A stretch of 64,000 nucleotides of DNA from Clostridia bacterium (GCA_017398825.1 JAFQEV010000020.1:1-64000), one strand, 5' to 3'. Shown: positions 43,406 to 52,326, numbered from the stretch's first letter. Notes: generated by a model from the sequence alone, not told the origin. Made by a program: numbers and translations.

Positions 43406-44430
43406 TGAAAAAGATTGCTTATAAAAATTTAGACTTATTATATAAGGAAATAGCAGGCGCTCAAGAGCTTTATCTTCCCGTAAAGGTTGCTAAAGCCACC
43501 AACTTTAAAAAGTATGAGGACGGCGTTGAGGTAGATATCAAATCTCTCCAAACCGTAAAGTCTGCAAAAGATTTATTCTTCCCCCAAAGCGAAGATATGA
43601 TGGAGTTCAAAACTTCGGGTAAAAACATCGAGATTATCGATGCGAGAAAGACCCCCGCTCCCTTCGTTTTATTCGGCGTTCGCGGTTGTGACCTTAAGAG
43701 CTTTGAAATTTTAGATAGAGTTTTCCTCGCTGAGCCCGTTGACACTATGTACAAGGCAAAGAGGGAGGCTGTAACCGTTGTAACTCTTGCTTGTAACAAC
43801 CCTGAAAGCTCGTGCTTTTGTAAAGTATTCGGCGTAGACGCGTCTAATCCTAAGGGTGACGTTCAAGCGACTATCGTAGGCGACGAGATGTTCTTCGAGC
43901 CTCTTACCGAAAAGGGTAGAGCGCTCCTTGACAGCCTTAAGTGCCTTGAAGACGGTGACGCTACTGCCGTTGAGGGAGAAAAGAAGGCGATTGCCGAAAA
44001 AATTGACGCGTTGCCCTTTGTAAACCTCGATCTTTCTGAGTTCAAGGGCGAAAACCTTATGAAACTCTTTGATAGACCGGAGTGGGAAGACTTGTCAAAG
44101 GCGTGCCTCGGCTGTGGTACTTGTACCTTTGTTTGCCCGACTTGTCAATGTTTTGATATAAGAGATTTCCAAACTAACGCAGGCGTTAAGAGATTTAGGT
44201 GCTGGGACTCGTGCATGTATTCAGAGTTTACCAAGATGGCTGCTGAAAACCCGAGAAAGAACCAGATGCAAAGATATCGCCAAAGATTTATGCACAAGCT
44301 TTGCTACTTCCCCTCTAATAACGACGGTGAGTACGGTTGTGTAGGTTGCGGAAGATGCGTTAAGAAATGCCCGCAATCGTTAAATATCGTAAAAGTAATT
44401 AAAAAACTCGGAGGTAAAAACAATGACTAA
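43405..44430 (+). CDS. flxB: FlxB-like 4Fe-4S protein (sulfhydrogenase beta/AsrA-type)
   Basis: 341 residues: an N-terminal domain (FVLFGVRGCDLKSFEILDRVF, then SCFCKVFGVDAS) and two C-terminal [4Fe-4S] motifs (CLGCGTCTFVCPTCQC, CVGCGRCVKKCP), as in sulfhydrogenase beta and anaerobic sulfite reductase A subunits. Works with FlxA to carry electrons from NAD(P)H. Overlaps flxA by 8 nt. Confidence 0.9.
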   Translation: MKKIAYKNLDLLYKEIAGAQELYLPVKVAKATNFKKYEDGVEVDIKSLQTVKSAKDLFFPQSEDMMEFKTSGKNIEIIDARKTPAPFVLFGVRGCDLKSFEILDRVFLAEPVDTMYKAKREAVTVVTLACNNPESSCFCKVFGVDASNPKGDVQATIVGDEMFFEPLTEKGRALLDSLKCLEDGDATAVEGEKKAIAEKIDALPFVNLDLSEFKGENLMKLFDRPEWEDLSKACLGCGTCTFVCPTCQCFDIRDFQTNAGVKRFRCWDSCMYSEFTKMAAENPRKNQMQRYRQRFMHKLCYFPSNNDGEYGCVGCGRCVKKCPQSLNIVKVIKKLGGKNND

Positions 44431-45250
44431 TGAAGCGCTTATTCCCGTAATCGGCGTCATTACGGATATCAGGAAAGACACCCCCGACGTTAAGACCTTT
44501 AGAGTAGTTACTCCCGACGGCAAGAAGGCTTTCGAGCACATGCCCGGTCAATGCGCAATGCTTTCAATCCCCGGTATCGGCGAGGCGATGTTCTCGATAA
44601 CCTCTTCTCCAACGAACACCGAGTTTATGGAGTTTTCCATTAAAAAATGCGGTTGCGTAACCTCTTGGTTGCACGCTTGCGAAGTAGGTCAACAGGTAAC
44701 TATCCGCGGACCTTACGGCAACGGTTTCCCCGTTACTAAAGATTTCAAGGGCAAGAACCTTCTCTTTATCGCAGGTGGTATAGGTTTAGCACCTCTTCGT
44801 TCGGTTATCAACTACGTTAGGGCGAACAGGGCTGACTACGGCACGGTAGATATCGTTTACGGCTCTCGTTCGATGGACGACCTCGTTGACTTTAAGGAAA
44901 TCGAGGAGGAGTGGAAAAACGAAAAAGACTTTAACGTTTACTTGACGATTGACCGTCCTCAAGAGGGCTGGAACGGCCACGTAGGCTTTGTTCCTGCATA
45001 CGTTAAAGAGGTAAATATCCCAACTGATAGAACGGCTGTTCTTTGCGGTCCGCCGATAATGATTAAGTTCACTCTTCAAGCTCTTTTAGAGCTTGGCTTT
45101 GAGAAAACTCAAGTGTTCACCACTTTAGAGTTTAGAATGAAATGCGGTATCGGTAAATGCGGTCGCTGCAACGTTGGCGATAAATACATTTGTAAAGACG
45201 GTCCTGTATTCCGTATGGACCAACTCGAAGAACTTCCTTCGGAATATTAA
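44423..45250 (+). CDS. flxA: FlxA-like FAD/NAD(P)H-binding subunit
   Basis: 275 residues of the ferredoxin-reductase/PyrK type: FAD part (FEHMPGQCAMLSIPGIGEAMFSI), NAD(P)-binding IAGGIGLAPLRSVINY, CGPPIMIKFT, and a C-terminal [2Fe-2S] site CGIGKCGRCNVGDKYIC. Entry point for NADH (or NADPH) electrons into the Flx-Hdr complex. In Desulfovibrio, FlxABCD-HdrABC is assigned as NADH dehydrogenase/heterodisulfide-type reductase. Confidence 0.92.
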   Translation: MTNEALIPVIGVITDIRKDTPDVKTFRVVTPDGKKAFEHMPGQCAMLSIPGIGEAMFSITSSPTNTEFMEFSIKKCGCVTSWLHACEVGQQVTIRGPYGNGFPVTKDFKGKNLLFIAGGIGLAPLRSVINYVRANRADYGTVDIVYGSRSMDDLVDFKEIEEEWKNEKDFNVYLTIDRPQEGWNGHVGFVPAYVKEVNIPTDRTAVLCGPPIMIKFTLQALLELGFEKTQVFTTLEFRMKCGIGKCGRCNVGDKYICKDGPVFRMDQLEELPSEY

Positions 45251-45273
45251 TTAGGACAATGGAGAAAACGAAT

Positions 45274-45948
45274 ATGGAAAAAATGGTAAACGTTTACTTT
45301 TTCGGTAAAAAATACGAAGTTCCTGCAAGCCTCACCATTATGAAGGCTATGGAATATGCAGGATATCAGCTCGTTCGCGGTTGCGGTTGCCGTAACGGTT
45401 TCTGCGGTGCGTGCGCAACGCTTTACAGAATTCACGGTAAAACCGAACTTAAAACCTGCCTTGCTTGTCAGCAACAGGTAGAAGAGGGTATGTACGTAGC
45501 AACTCTTCCCTTCTTCCCCCTCGTAAAACAGGTTTACGATATTCAAAAGGTTAAACCCACCGAGCAAATTATGATGCAGTTATATCCTGAAATTTACAGC
45601 TGTATCGGCTGTAACGCATGTTCTAAGGCGTGCCCTCAGGAACTTAAGACTATGCAGTACATCGCATACGCTCAACGCGGTGAATACGAAAAGTGTGCTG
45701 AAGAGTCCTTTGACTGTATTATGTGCGGTCTTTGCTCGTCGAGATGCCCTGCAGGTATTTCTCATCCTCAGGTTGCTATCCTTGCAAGAAGACTTTACGG
45801 CAAATACATCGCTCCCGAGTGCAAGCACCTTTTAGACAGGGTTGCCGAGATTAACGAAGGCAAGCACGACGACAGCGTGAACGAAATTATGAACAAACCT
45901 CTCGAAGAGCAAAAAGCGCTCTACAACACGAGAGATATTGAAAAGTAA
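45274..45948 (+). CDS. frdB: Fumarate reductase iron-sulfur subunit, soluble type
   Basis: 224 residues from ATG 45274, which has GGAG 9 nt upstream (alternative ATG 45259). N-terminal [2Fe-2S] domain with C37, C39, C44, C47, C62; then [4Fe-4S] motif C110-x2-C-x2-C-x3-C120P and a second full cubane motif C148-x2-C-x2-C-x3-C158P. E. coli FrdB has a [3Fe-4S] site at the latter; here a fourth Cys makes it cubane, as in thiol:fumarate reductase TfrB or HdrC. No quinone-anchor gene nearby. Confidence 0.88.
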   Translation: MEKMVNVYFFGKKYEVPASLTIMKAMEYAGYQLVRGCGCRNGFCGACATLYRIHGKTELKTCLACQQQVEEGMYVATLPFFPLVKQVYDIQKVKPTEQIMMQLYPEIYSCIGCNACSKACPQELKTMQYIAYAQRGEYEKCAEESFDCIMCGLCSSRCPAGISHPQVAILARRLYGKYIAPECKHLLDRVAEINEGKHDDSVNEIMNKPLEEQKALYNTRDIEK

Positions 45949-45963
45949 TAGGGAGGAACGGAT

Positions 45964-47571
45964 ATGTATTCTTATACTCAAGAACAACTCGATTCAATCA
46001 AAAAGGTAGAGGCTACGAGAGCGGAAAGACTTAAAAACCTCCACGCAAGAATGACCGCTGAAGAAAAGGACGCGGTTTTACATGAGTTCCACCCCGACTA
46101 CATCGAGGGCGCGTACGAAACCTTAAAAGTTGGCCCTAACAAAGGCGATAAGGTTTTACACGAGCTTGCAGACCTTTTGCAAGGCAAGTCTCGTTTAGAC
46201 GCGAAGAAGATTGACCTCAAAAACCCCGATTACGACGTTGACGTTTTAGTTATCGGCGGTGGCGGTGCGGGTTCTTCCGCAGCAATTACCGCTCACGGCA
46301 ACGGCGCAAACGTTATGATTGTTACCAAGCTTAGAATAGGCGACGCTAACTCTATGATGGCGGAGGGCGGTATTCAAGCGGCTGATAAGCCCAACGATAG
46401 CCCCGCTCAGCACTATCTCGATGCGTTTGGTGGCGGTCACTTTGCAGCAAAGCCCTGCTTACTTGAAAAGCTCGTTAAAGAGGCTCCCGACGCTATTCGT
46501 TGGCTTTCCGACCTCGGCGTTATGTTCGATAAGCAAGCAGACGGCGAGATGGTAACCACTCACGGCGGTGGTACGTCGAGAAAGAGAATGCACGCTTGTA
46601 AAGACTACTCGGGCGCAGAGATTATGAGAACTCTTCGTGACGAGGTTTTAAACAGGGGTATTCCCGTTGTTGACTTTACCGCTGCAATCGAAATTATTAA
46701 AGACAGTGAAGGCAAAGCTGCCGGTGCAGTTTTACAAAACATGGAAACGGGCGAAATCTTAGTTGCCAAAGCAAAAACCGTTATTATCGCAACGGGTGGT
46801 GCAGGCAGACTTCACTATCAAGGTTTCCCGACTTCTAACCACTACGGCGCAACGGCTGACGGTTTAGTTCTTGCATATCGTGCAGGTGCAAAGCTTTTAT
46901 ACGCTGATACTTTGCAGTATCACCCGACCGGCGCTGCAGAGCCCACTCAAATTTACGGCGCGCTCGTTACCGAGAAAGTTCGTTCGCTCGGCGCTCAGCT
47001 CGTAAATAAAAACGGTGAGGCTTTCGTATACTCGCTCGAAACGCGTGACGTTACTGCATCTACTATCATTAGAGAATGTAAAGGTCGCGGAAACGGCGTT
47101 AAGACGACTGACGGTGAGGGCGTATGGCTCGATACCCCGATGATTGATATTATCGGCGGTGAGGGCACTATCGAAAAGCGTATTCCCGCAATGATGAGAA
47201 TGTTCGGCAAATACGGTATCGATATTAGAAAAGACCCCATCTTAATTTACCCCACGCTTCACTATCAAAACGGCGGTATCGATATCGATGCTGACGGTCA
47301 GACCACCATGGTTGAAAACTTATACGTAGCAGGCGAGGCTGTTGGAGGTATCCACGGTAGAAATCGTCTTATGGGTAACTCTTTACTTGATATTATCGTA
47401 TTTGGTAGAAACGCTGGTAAGTACGCAAGTGAAAAGTGCAAGAACGTAAAAGTTGGCAAGCTCACCTTATCACACGTTAAAGATTTCAACAACGAGTTAA
47501 AGGCAGCTGGCGTAAATACCGGTAAGGTATCCCCGCAACTTCTTCCTTCTTATAAAAGAGGAGATATGTAA
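45964..47571 (+). CDS. frdA: Fumarate reductase flavoprotein subunit, soluble type
   Basis: 535 residues. FAD motif VIGGGGAGSSAAI (96-108); active-site set of the fumarate reductase/succinate dehydrogenase family all present: H320 (HPTG), T336-E337, R361 (TRDV), H433 (HYQNGG), R468 (NRLMGNS). The His that covalently binds FAD in E. coli FrdA is replaced by N129, so FAD should be non-covalent, as in soluble enzymes. No signal peptide. L-aspartate oxidase is the main alternative, but the FrdB-like partner and fumarase context argue against it. GGGAGGA ribosome site. Confidence 0.88.
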   Translation: MYSYTQEQLDSIKKVEATRAERLKNLHARMTAEEKDAVLHEFHPDYIEGAYETLKVGPNKGDKVLHELADLLQGKSRLDAKKIDLKNPDYDVDVLVIGGGGAGSSAAITAHGNGANVMIVTKLRIGDANSMMAEGGIQAADKPNDSPAQHYLDAFGGGHFAAKPCLLEKLVKEAPDAIRWLSDLGVMFDKQADGEMVTTHGGGTSRKRMHACKDYSGAEIMRTLRDEVLNRGIPVVDFTAAIEIIKDSEGKAAGAVLQNMETGEILVAKAKTVIIATGGAGRLHYQGFPTSNHYGATADGLVLAYRAGAKLLYADTLQYHPTGAAEPTQIYGALVTEKVRSLGAQLVNKNGEAFVYSLETRDVTASTIIRECKGRGNGVKTTDGEGVWLDTPMIDIIGGEGTIEKRIPAMMRMFGKYGIDIRKDPILIYPTLHYQNGGIDIDADGQTTMVENLYVAGEAVGGIHGRNRLMGNSLLDIIVFGRNAGKYASEKCKNVKVGKLTLSHVKDFNNELKAAGVNTGKVSPQLLPSYKRGDM

Positions 47572-47573
47572 TT

Positions 47574-47700
47574 TAATCCACTATTTCGGGCATTATGCTT
47601 CGTTTCTACTTAGCCACTAGACTTTGATGACCAACGAGGTCTATCTCAGCCTAGCGTCTTCGTGAGCCTTGCCTAACGCCCAAACTAGTGTCTTAAATTA
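47574..47700. repeat. Stop-codon-abutting repeat element, copy B
   Basis: Starts 2 nt after the frdA stop codon. Shares with A1 and D: CGTTTCTACTTAGCC, TAGACTT, TGACCAACgAGGTCTA, CAGCCTAGCGTCTTCGTGAG, CCTTGCCTAA and GTGTCTTAAA-type tail. Confidence 0.8.
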
Positions 47701-47769
47701 ATTTGTTATTTCGGGCGTTATGTGTTTCGAGCGTTAAGGATTTATTCTATATGAAAAGCCAACCACAAC

Positions 47770-47858
47770 GCTACCAAAGGTAGCATATAACGTAACCGTA
47801 GGTTATATATAACGCGAACGGTAGTTCGCATATAACGTTGGCACAGCCAACATATAAC
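47770..47858. repeat. Mini-hairpin array 2 (four hairpins, ATATAAC linkers)
   Basis: GCTACC-aaa-GGTAGC, ATATAAC, TAACC-gta-GGTTA, TATATAAC, GCGAAC-ggta-GTTCGC, ATATAAC, GTTGGC-aca-GCCAAC, ATATAAC. Four different but perfectly paired stems, one constant linker. A further hairpin AGCGTTCG / CGAACGCT follows at about 47878-47903. Lies between frdA and the transporter gene. Confidence 0.9.
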
Positions 47859-47938
47859 TCAAACCTTTTATAATAATAGCGTTCGACAAAAATGCCGAAC
47901 GCTAAAATAATGTAGTTTATAGGAGTTTTTATTTAAAC

Positions 47939-49339
47939 ATGGAAAATCAAAACAAAAAAAGCCTTAAATGGCTTTGGATATCTATCGCTATCGTGGTAGT
48001 TGCCGCTCTTGTTGCTTGGTGTGTATACAATGCAGTAAAAGATGGGGATATAACGACGGCAATCGAGATTAAGTCAACCCCCGTATTATTTATCTTGATT
48101 TTTGTAATTTGTGCTTTAGGTTACCTCCTCGGTGGTGTTACCATTAAGGGCGTTAACTTAGGAACTGCAGGCGTATTCTTAGTAGCGATACTCTTTGGTT
48201 TCTTATGCACGCTTGACTTTGGCAACGTTCCTATTTTAGGCTCGTTCCACGTTACACACGAAAGCTCTATCGTTTCTACGATGGGTGGACCTATTCAAAA
48301 TTTAGGTCTTATAATGTTCGTTGGCTCAGTTGGCCTTATTGCAGGACCTAATTTCTTCAAGAACCTTAAAAAGAACTTTAAAACTTATATCGTACTTGGA
48401 GCGATAATTATTTTATCGTCTACTACAGTTGCAGTTATATTCTCGGTGATTTTCAATTATGGTTCTGGTTTCTGGGCTGGAATACTCTCCGGAGCGCTTA
48501 CTACTACCCCCGGTTTTTCAGCAGCACAAGAAGCGGTGCTTTCTGAACTTCAATCTATGCCTGAATATGCTGGAATGGCTGTGGAGAAATTAAGAGAACT
48601 TCCCGAGTATGCAATCATTTCCGTAGGTCACGCAATTGCTTATCCCTTTGGCGTAGTAGGCGTTGTTTTATTCGTTCAACTTATGCCTAAGTTCTTAAAG
48701 ACTGATATGGAAAAGGAAAGAGAGCTTTTAAAGATCGGCGCTGAAGAAGAGGTTAAAAACTATGCAGGCTTATTCGAGGTTGAGCCCTTTGGTCTTGTTC
48801 CCATCGCGCTTACAGTAGTAACAGGTCTTTTATTAGGCGCTATTAAAATTCCGTTGTTCGAGGGCTCGGCGTTCAGTTTAGGAACAACGGGTGGCGTACT
48901 CATTATGGGCTTAGTTTTAGGTCACTTTGGCAAAATCGGAAAACTTTCTCTCCAAGTACCCGAAAGCACTTTAAAGCTCTTAAGAGAATTCGGCTTAATG
49001 TTATTCCTCTTAGGCGCTGGTTTTGATGGAGGCGTAAAACTCGTATCTTCTCTTAGTGGTGCTGACGGAGCTGGTAAAATCATTTGGGGTTTTGTTGGCG
49101 GTGCTTGTATGACTATCGCTCCGATGCTTGTTGGTTTCTTCCTTGCAAAATTCGCTATGAAGATGCCTCTTCTCAACACCCTCGGCTCAATTACCGGCGG
49201 TATGACTTCTACCCCCGCGCTTGGAACTTTAATCAACACCGCAAAGACTGAGGACGTTGCGTCCGCTTACGCATCTACCTATCCTATCGCGTTAGTATTA
49301 GTAGTGTTGGCTTGCCAGTTAATGATTACCTTTATATAA
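47939..49339 (+). CDS. Aspartate:alanine exchanger-family transporter (possible succinate exporter)
   Basis: 466 residues, about 10-11 membrane segments in two repeated halves, typical of the AAE family (GGPIQNLGLIMFVGSVGLIAGPNFF, ALTTTPGFSAAQEA; second half LREFGLMLFLLGAGFDGG, GSITGGMTSTPALGTL). The central soluble part is short, with no TrkA-C domains recognised. The family includes the AspT exchanger and Corynebacterium SucE, a succinate exporter. Next to fumarase and fumarate reductase genes, succinate or other C4-dicarboxylate transport is the best inference. AGGAG lies about 15 nt before ATG. Confidence 0.85.
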   Translation: MENQNKKSLKWLWISIAIVVVAALVAWCVYNAVKDGDITTAIEIKSTPVLFILIFVICALGYLLGGVTIKGVNLGTAGVFLVAILFGFLCTLDFGNVPILGSFHVTHESSIVSTMGGPIQNLGLIMFVGSVGLIAGPNFFKNLKKNFKTYIVLGAIIILSSTTVAVIFSVIFNYGSGFWAGILSGALTTTPGFSAAQEAVLSELQSMPEYAGMAVEKLRELPEYAIISVGHAIAYPFGVVGVVLFVQLMPKFLKTDMEKERELLKIGAEEEVKNYAGLFEVEPFGLVPIALTVVTGLLLGAIKIPLFEGSAFSLGTTGGVLIMGLVLGHFGKIGKLSLQVPESTLKLLREFGLMLFLLGAGFDGGVKLVSSLSGADGAGKIIWGFVGGACMTIAPMLVGFFLAKFAMKMPLLNTLGSITGGMTSTPALGTLINTAKTEDVASAYASTYPIALVLVVLACQLMITFI

Positions 49340-49349
49340 ACAAAAACCA

Positions 49350-49382
49350 AAAAGTGTGCTTGAACTAAGCACACTTTTTAAA
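49350..49382 (+). terminator. Terminator after the transporter gene
   Basis: AAAGTGTGCTT gaact AAGCACACTTT followed by T. Confidence 0.88.
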
Positions 49383-49407
49383 TTTATTTAAAAAAGTTGT
49401 TTTTCCT

Positions 49408-49436
49408 TTGACAAGGCTTTAAAATTAAAGTATACT
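49408..49436 (+). promoter_or_regulatory. Strong SigA promoter of glyA
   Basis: TTGACA (49408-49413), 17 bp, TATACT (49431-49436), 34 bp before the start codon. Confidence 0.9.
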
Positions 49437-49469
49437 TAATTCAATATTAAAATTACGAGGGTAGTATTT

Positions 49470-50708
49470 ATGTTTTTTGACAAACTTAAAAGCTTGGACA
49501 ATGAGGTTTTCGTATCCATTGATAGAGAACTTAAACGCCAACAGCAAAACATCGAACTTATAGCATCTGAAAATATAGTTAGCGAGGCAGTTCTTCTCGC
49601 TGCGGGCACGGTGCTTACCAACAAGTATGCCGAGGGTTATCCCGGAAAGCGTTACTACGGCGGTTGCGTTTACGTTGACGAGGTGGAGGAAATTGCAAGA
49701 GAACGCGCTAAAAAGCTCTTTGGCGCTGAACACGCTAACGTTCAGCCTCACAGCGGAGCAAACGCAAACCTTGCGGTATTTTTCGCACTCTTAAATCCCG
49801 GCGATACAGTACTTTCCTTATCCCTTGCAAACGGTGGTCACTTATCTCACGGCTCGCCCGTTAACATCTCGGGTAAATATTTCAACATCGTTCCCTACGA
49901 GGTAAGTTTAGATAAACAAGTTCTCGATTACGATAAAATTAGAGAACTTGCCATCGCTCACAAGCCTAAGCTCATCTTAGCAGGAGCGAGCGCATATCCT
50001 CGTTCGATTGACTTTAAAAAGTTTAGAGAAATTGCAGACGAGGTTGGGGCGTATTTAATGGTAGACATGGCGCACATTGCAGGTCTTGTTGCCGCAGGCG
50101 TTCACGAAAGCCCCGTTCCGTATGCGGACGTTGTTACTACTACCACCCACAAGACCTTACGCGGTCCTCGTGGCGGTATGATACTTTGCAAAGAGCAGTA
50201 CGCAAAAGCTATTGATAAAGCGGTATTCCCCGGTACTCAGGGCGGTCCGCTCATGCATATAATAGCGGCAAAGGCAGTTGCGCTTGGCGAGGCGTTAAAG
50301 CCTGAATTTAAAGAATATCAAATTCAAGTTGCCAAAAACGCGAAAGCACTTGCAGGCGCGCTCGTTAAAAAAGGTTTCAAGCTCGTTTCTGGCGGAACGG
50401 ATAATCACCTTATGCTCGTTGACCTTATCGACGCTGGCATTACCGGTAAAGAGCTTGAAAAGCGTTTAGACGAGGTGCATATCACCTTAAACAAGAACGC
50501 AATCCCGAACGACCCTCAAAGCCCGTTTATAACGAGTGGCGTGAGAATAGGAACTCCTGCCGTTACCTCGCGTGGCTTTAAAGAAAAAGAAATGGAAATG
50601 ATTGCAGACTTTATCTACGACGTTACCTTTAACTTTGAAGAGAAAAAGGAAGAGGTTAAGGCTAAAGTTATTGAACTTTGCGAGAGATTTCCTATCTATG
50701 AAGATTAA
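49470..50708 (+). CDS. glyA: Serine hydroxymethyltransferase
   Basis: 412 residues, PLP fold type [39 protein letters not shown], and the PLP-Lys motif [13 protein letters not shown]. Interconverts serine and glycine with tetrahydrofolate. Ribosome site GAGGG; own consensus promoter. Followed directly by a repeat element at its stop codon. Confidence 0.97.
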   Translation: MFFDKLKSLDNEVFVSIDRELKRQQQNIELIASENIVSEAVLLAAGTVLTNKYAEGYPGKRYYGGCVYVDEVEEIARERAKKLFGAEHANVQPHSGANANLAVFFALLNPGDTVLSLSLANGGHLSHGSPVNISGKYFNIVPYEVSLDKQVLDYDKIRELAIAHKPKLILAGASAYPRSIDFKKFREIADEVGAYLMVDMAHIAGLVAAGVHESPVPYADVVTTTTHKTLRGPRGGMILCKEQYAKAIDKAVFPGTQGGPLMHIIAAKAVALGEALKPEFKEYQIQVAKNAKALAGALVKKGFKLVSGGTDNHLMLVDLIDAGITGKELEKRLDEVHITLNKNAIPNDPQSPFITSGVRIGTPAVTSRGFKEKEMEMIADFIYDVTFNFEEKKEEVKAKVIELCERFPIYED

Positions 50709-50822
50709 GCCGTTATAAACTTCGTTATGCATCGTTACTGCCAAGCCGTTGCATTTACGATGACCGATAAGGTCTATCGTAATCGCCCCGTCTTGTCGAG
50801 CCTTGTCTAACTCGTTTCTAAC
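50706..50822. repeat. Stop-codon-abutting repeat element, copy C
   Basis: Starts at the glyA stop (TAAGCCGTTATAAAC). Shares CCGTTGCATTTACGATGACC, AAGGTCTATCGTAATCGCC and CTAACTCGTTTCTAAC with the 90-bp repeats after mdh/ldh, with a few differences. Confidence 0.85.
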
Positions 50823-50856
50823 TTAAAATTTGTAGATTAATAACTAAACACACCAT

Positions 50857-50889
50857 TTAACGATAAGAAACGGCGTTTCTTATCGTTAA
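50857..50889. terminator. Perfect 15-bp hairpin
   Basis: TTAACGATAAGAAAC ggc GTTTCTTATCGTTAA, directly before the next gene; no strong T tail, so terminator or leader structure. Confidence 0.6.
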
Positions 50890-50925
50890 TTTATGCTTAA
50901 AACAGCAAAATGGAGAAAAATTTTT

Positions 50926-52326
50926 ATGAACAGTCGCGCTAGAAGGATTAAACTTCGCGGATATATGAAAGGAAGAATAGAAAAGGACTTTACTCAAGGT
51001 CCATTACTTAGGCAAATGATTATATTTGCTCTTCCTTTAATCTTTACCAACATTTTACAAATATTATTCAACACCGCTGACGTTATAATTCTTGGCATAT
51101 TAGTCGACAACACGTCAGTTGCCGCCGTTGGTTCAACGGGTTCGCTTATAAACCTTATAACGTCGCTTTTTATAGGCTTATCAGTAGGCGTCAACGTGCT
51201 CTCTTCTAAATATCTTGGCGAACACAACGAAGAAGGCGTTCAAAAAACTATCGGAATGAGCATACTTTTAAGCCTTATTTTCGGTGTTGTTTTAATGGCT
51301 ATAGGCTGGTTTGGCGCGAGGTTTTTCCTTGAGCTTATGAAGAGCGACCCTGCCGTTATCGACCTTTCTGCAAGATACGTTCAAGTTTACTTTTTAGGAA
51401 TTCCGCTCGTTATTCTTTATAACTTCTTATCGGCGATAATGAGGGCGGCGGGAGATAGTAAAAGACCGCTTATCTACCTTTTAATAGGCGGTGTTGCAAA
51501 CGTAGGGCTCAACGTGTTTTTCATAACCGTTTTAAAAATGACGGTAGAGGGCGTTGCCATTGCAACAGTCGTATCTCAAGGAATATCGGCGTTGCTTTGC
51601 TTAATTCAATTATTAAGGGCAAAAGGCGTAGTAAGATTAAAGTTTAAATACGTAAGATTTTATAAAAAAGAACTTTTAGAAATTATTAAAATAGGCGTTC
51701 CCTCTGGAATTCAAGGCTCACTCTTTTCGCTTTCCAACGTATTCATTCAAAAGACCATTAATCTTTGCGGAGAAACGGCAATGTCCGGCTCGGCGTACGC
51801 AGTTCAAATCGAGGGGTACGTTTACGTTGCAATGAACGCGGTATCCGTAGCAATTATGAGTTTCATTAGCCAAAACTACGGCGCTAAAAAGTTTGACCGC
51901 ATATTCAAAACGATAATCTACGGCTTAATCATAACCTCGGTTTTAGGTCTTGTTTTAGGTGTGGCGGGCACGCTACTTTGTAAACCTATCGTAATGGCGA
52001 TATCAGGCGACGCGCAAGTTGTTAAGTATTCGTTTGATAGAATTTTACTCGTTTGCCTCCCGTATTTTATATGCGGTATTATGGAAATTTTCTCTTATAC
52101 TATGCGTGCGCTTGGAAAGAGCACAACGAGTATGATTATATGCCTTTTAGGTTCGTGCGTTTTAAGAATTATTTGGGTAAACGTAATGTTTGCGTTTATT
52201 AAAAGTTACACTTTGATTTTCGTTTCCTATCCTGCAACGTGGATAATAACGTCGCTCGCGCTGTTTATAGTGTTAGTTCCCATGCTCAAAAAGTTAAAAT
52301 CTCAACATCAAGCGCAAGTTGAGTAA
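50926..52326 (+). CDS. MATE family efflux transporter
   Basis: 466 residues from ATG 50926 (GGAG 10 nt upstream; frame open from 50893, alternative ATG 50965). Twelve hydrophobic segments with MATE features (FTQGPLLRQMIIFALPLIFTN, FNTADVIILG, MRAAGDSKRPLIYLLIGG, GVPSGIQGSLFSLSNVFIQ). Cation-coupled export of drugs or metabolites. First of a tandem pair of close paralogues with no other gene between. Confidence 0.9.
   Translation: MNSRARRIKLRGYMKGRIEKDFTQGPLLRQMIIFALPLIFTNILQILFNTADVIILGILVDNTSVAAVGSTGSLINLITSLFIGLSVGVNVLSSKYLGEHNEEGVQKTIGMSILLSLIFGVVLMAIGWFGARFFLELMKSDPAVIDLSARYVQVYFLGIPLVILYNFLSAIMRAAGDSKRPLIYLLIGGVANVGLNVFFITVLKMTVEGVAIATVVSQGISALLCLIQLLRAKGVVRLKFKYVRFYKKELLEIIKIGVPSGIQGSLFSLSNVFIQKTINLCGETAMSGSAYAVQIEGYVYVAMNAVSVAIMSFISQNYGAKKFDRIFKTIIYGLIITSVLGLVLGVAGTLLCKPIVMAISGDAQVVKYSFDRILLVCLPYFICGIMEIFSYTMRALGKSTTSMIICLLGSCVLRIIWVNVMFAFIKSYTLIFVSYPATWIITSLALFIVLVPMLKKLKSQHQAQVE

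Noticed and set aside
45964-47571. L-aspartate oxidase (NadB)
   Set aside because: The active-site set is shared, but a [2Fe-2S]/2x[4Fe-4S] FrdB-like partner, fumarase context and lack of nadA/nadC favour fumarate reductase.
47770-47858. Integron attC or CRISPR array
   Set aside because: Constant part is only 7-8 bp and the variable parts are themselves palindromes; no integrase or cas gene.
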